Shown piece after piece: positions 7,008 to 8,937 of a stretch of 8,937 bases of DNA. A program made the position numbers and the translations under genes. The DNA is from Bacteroidota bacterium (lineage in GTDB: Bacteria; Bacteroidota; Bacteroidia; Bacteroidales; VadinHA17), in contig VGGM01000038.1 of the NCBI GenBank assembly GCA_016868515.1, forward strand, positions 1 to 8,937, given 5' to 3'. The first letter of the stretch is position 1. Each line of letters starts with the position of its first letter. The notes under the pieces were generated by a model that was not told the DNA's origin, ran no database searches, and worked only from the letters and a program-made list of their open reading frames with translations.

Positions 7008-8937
7008 TTAGTCAAGTATCACGCTCAGTCCCAGGCCCCTGAGTTCATGCAGGAGCACGTTGAGCGATTCCGGAATACCGGGTTGCGGCATGGGTTCTCC
7101 CTTTACTATTGCCTCGTATGCCTTGGCACGTCCAATCACATCGTCCGACTTGATAGTAAGGATTTCCTGCAGAATATGTGCGGCTCCGAACGCCTCGAGG
7201 GCCCACACTTCCATTTCACCAAAACGCTGGCCGCCAAACTGAGCCTTACCTCCGAGAGGTTGCTGGGTTATGAGTGAGTACGGTCCAATTGAGCGTGCAT
7301 GCATCTTGTCATCAACCATATGACCAAGCTTCAGCATGTAAATTATCCCCACAGTTGCCGGCTGGTCAAATCTCTCTCCGGTACTGCCGTCATACAGATA
7401 GGTCTTTCCAAATTTCGGCAAACCTGCCTTTTCGGTATACCCATTTATCTGGTCAATTGTGGCACCATCGAATATCGGCGAGGAGAATTTGAGTCCGAGC
7501 TCTGTGCCTGCCCAGCCCAGAACGGTTTCGTATATCTGTCCCAGGTTCATCCTTGAGGGAACACCAAGCGGATTGAGAACAATATCAACCGGGGTTCCGT
7601 CTTCAAGGAATGGCATGTCGGCAGCCCTGACAATCTTGGCAACTATACCCTTGTTACCATGGCGTCCGGCCATTTTATCACCAACACGTATCTTGCGTTT
7701 CTTGGCAATGTAAACCTTCGCAAGTCGTATTATACCCGCCGGCAGTTCATCGCCGATTGTGATGTTGTATTTCTTGCGCTTCTGAACGCTGTCAATCTCC
7801 TTGTACTTATTGATGTAGTTGTGGAGAAGCTCCTTTATCTGGTCATTCTTCTTCTTGTCAGTCGTCCATTTGTTGGGATTGATATTAAGGTAATCAATCT
7901 CCTGGAGCTGCTTGAGGGTAAACTTTGATCCCTTGGGTATAATGTCAACATTCAGGTAATCTTTTACACCCTGCGAGGTCTTTCCGTTAACCAGTATGAA
8001 CAGCTTGTCAACAAGGCGGGCTTTCAGATCATCGACACTGCGGTTGAAATCAGCATCGATCCTGTCAAGCATTGGTTTCTCGGTAGTTTTCGACTTACGG
8101 TCCTTTACTGCCCTTGTGAAAAGTTTCTTATCGATAACAACACCATCGAGTGACGGTCCTGCCTTTAGTGAGGCATCCTTCACATCTCCGGCCTTGTCGC
8201 CGAATATTGCCCTGAGGAGTTTCTCCTCGGGTGACGGGTCTGATTCGCCCTTGGGTGTTATCTTGCCAATAAGGATATCGCCCGGACCAATATGAGCTCC
8301 GATGCGGATTATACCATTCTCATCGAGGTGCTTCGTAGCCTCCTCGCTGACATTAGGTATATCGGAGGTGAGTTCCTCCATGCCCCTCTTGGTATCGCGA
8401 ACTTCAAGGAGATATTCATCAATATGAATCGATGTGAATACATCCTCCTCCACTACCCTCTCGGAGATAACTATGGCATCCTCAAAATTATATCCTTTCC
8501 ATGGCATGAATGCCACCTTCAGGTTCCTGCCCAGGGCAAGTTCACCATTCTTGGTTCCATACCCCTCACTGAGTACCTGCCCCTTCGATACCTTCTCACC
8601 CTTTCTGACAATTGGAACAAGGTTTATGCAGGTGTTCTGGTTGGTTTTTTTGTACTTCGGAAGGGTATACCTCTTAACGTCATCATCGAAACTGACGAAT
8701 TTCTCTTCATCAGTCCGTGAATACCTGACAACTATCTCATTGGCATCGACATACTCTACCACTCCGTCTCCTTCGGCGGTTACGAGTATCCTGCTGTCAC
8801 TGATCACCTGCGCCTCCAGGCCGGTTCCCACCACAGGAGATTCCGGACGGACCAGTGGTACGGCCTGACGCATCATATTCGAACCCATAAGGGCCCTGTT
8901 CGCATCATCATGCTCAAGGAAGGGTATCAGTGATGCC
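7008..8937 (-). CDS. rpoB: DNA-directed RNA polymerase subunit beta, C-terminal part (5' end outside window)
   Basis: About 642 C-terminal residues of the beta subunit are present. The frame is open through the window edge: the first full codons read [18 protein letters not shown], a conserved internal beta segment, so the ATG at 8888 is not a start. Landmarks are [18 protein letters not shown] with the conserved active-centre E-D pair (8483-8478), [33 protein letters not shown] (7682-7647, lining the active centre), and the C-terminal [20 protein letters not shown] clamp region. Between [10 protein letters not shown] and [11 protein letters not shown] lies a charged, helical insertion of roughly 110 residues (about 8105-7773), at the place of the lineage-variable insertion known in E. 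coli beta (residues about 940-1040). The rifampicin-binding region lies before this segment and cannot be examined. rpoC follows after 34 nt in the same operon. Confidence 0.98.
   Translation of the reverse strand, partial: ASLIPFLEHDDANRALMGSNMMRQAVPLVRPESPVVGTGLEAQVISDSRILVTAEGDGVVEYVDANEIVVRYSRTDEEKFVSFDDDVKRYTLPKYKKTNQNTCINLVPIVRKGEKVSKGQVLSEGYGTKNGELALGRNLKVAFMPWKGYNFEDAIVISERVVEEDVFTSIHIDEYLLEVRDTKRGMEELTSDIPNVSEEATKHLDENGIIRIGAHIGPGDILIGKITPKGESDPSPEEKLLRAIFGDKAGDVKDASLKAGPSLDGVVIDKKLFTRAVKDRKSKTTEKPMLDRIDADFNRSVDDLKARLVDKLFILVNGKTSQGVKDYLNVDIIPKGSKFTLKQLQEIDYLNINPNKWTTDKKKNDQIKELLHNYINKYKEIDSVQKRKKYNITIGDELPAGIIRLAKVYIAKKRKIRVGDKMAGRHGNKGIVAKIVRAADMPFLEDGTPVDIVLNPLGVPSRMNLGQIYETVLGWAGTELGLKFSSPIFDGATIDQINGYTEKAGLPKFGKTYLYDGSTGERFDQPATVGIIYMLKLGHMVDDKMHARSIGPYSLITQQPLGGKAQFGGQRFGEMEVWALEAFGAAHILQEILTIKSDDVIGRAKAYEAIVKGEPMPQPGIPESLNVLLHELRGLGLSVILD

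Noticed and set aside
7773..8105. Charged insertion of about 110 residues in RpoB, considered as a novel domain.
   Set aside because: It lies at a known lineage-variable insertion point of bacterial beta subunits, and E. coli has a helical insertion in the same place, so it is expected variation.
8434..8868. Plus-strand frames of 142-144 codons opposite rpoB.
   Set aside because: They overlap each other and sit antisense to conserved beta-subunit sequence. Their low-complexity Ser/Thr/Leu-rich composition is what the opposite strand of such a gene gives.

Overview
The window is an ordinary chromosomal stretch of a Bacteroidota bacterium, most likely of the order Bacteroidales. The evidence is lineage-typical RpoB and RpoC sequences, a DUF3467 gene directly after rpoC, a Bacteroidota-type promoter (TTTG, 20 nt, TAnnTTTG), A-rich leaders without clear Shine-Dalgarno sequences, and a DUF2520 / KdsC-like HAD / UbiA gene cluster that I recall from this phylum. 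All seven genes lie on the minus strand, so transcription runs from high to low coordinates.

Right and centre (8937 down to 2351): the 3' part of rpoB, cut by the window edge, then complete rpoC after a 34-nt gap, then a 105-codon DUF3467 gene after 18 nt. This is the end of the RNA polymerase beta/beta' operon. It closes at a strong intrinsic terminator (2298-2330) lying 20 nt past the DUF3467 stop codon.

Middle (2300 down to 1825): the terminator's T-tract runs straight into a well-formed Bacteroidota promoter that should drive a small unrecognised gene for an exported, cysteine- and tyrosine-rich protein, probably a lipoprotein. The promoter lies inside the longest possible reading frame, which shows that the real start is the downstream ATG at 2235.

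Left (1725 down to 1): a tight three-gene unit. It encodes a Rossmann/DUF2520 dehydrogenase-like protein, a KdsC-type HAD phosphatase-like protein overlapping it by 8 nt, and the N-terminal 139 residues of a UbiA-family membrane prenyltransferase starting 3 nt later and leaving the window. The spacing implies co-expression. The substrates cannot be read from the sequence. An envelope or lipid role is an inference from the UbiA and KdsC relationships.

There are no tRNA or rRNA genes, CRISPR arrays, insertion sequences or phage genes, and no gene-free stretch over 300 nt. I see no clear new system. The points most worth a second look are the terminator/promoter fusion, the DUF3467 gene tied to RNA polymerase, the orphan lipoprotein candidate, and motif departures in the HAD and UbiA proteins.
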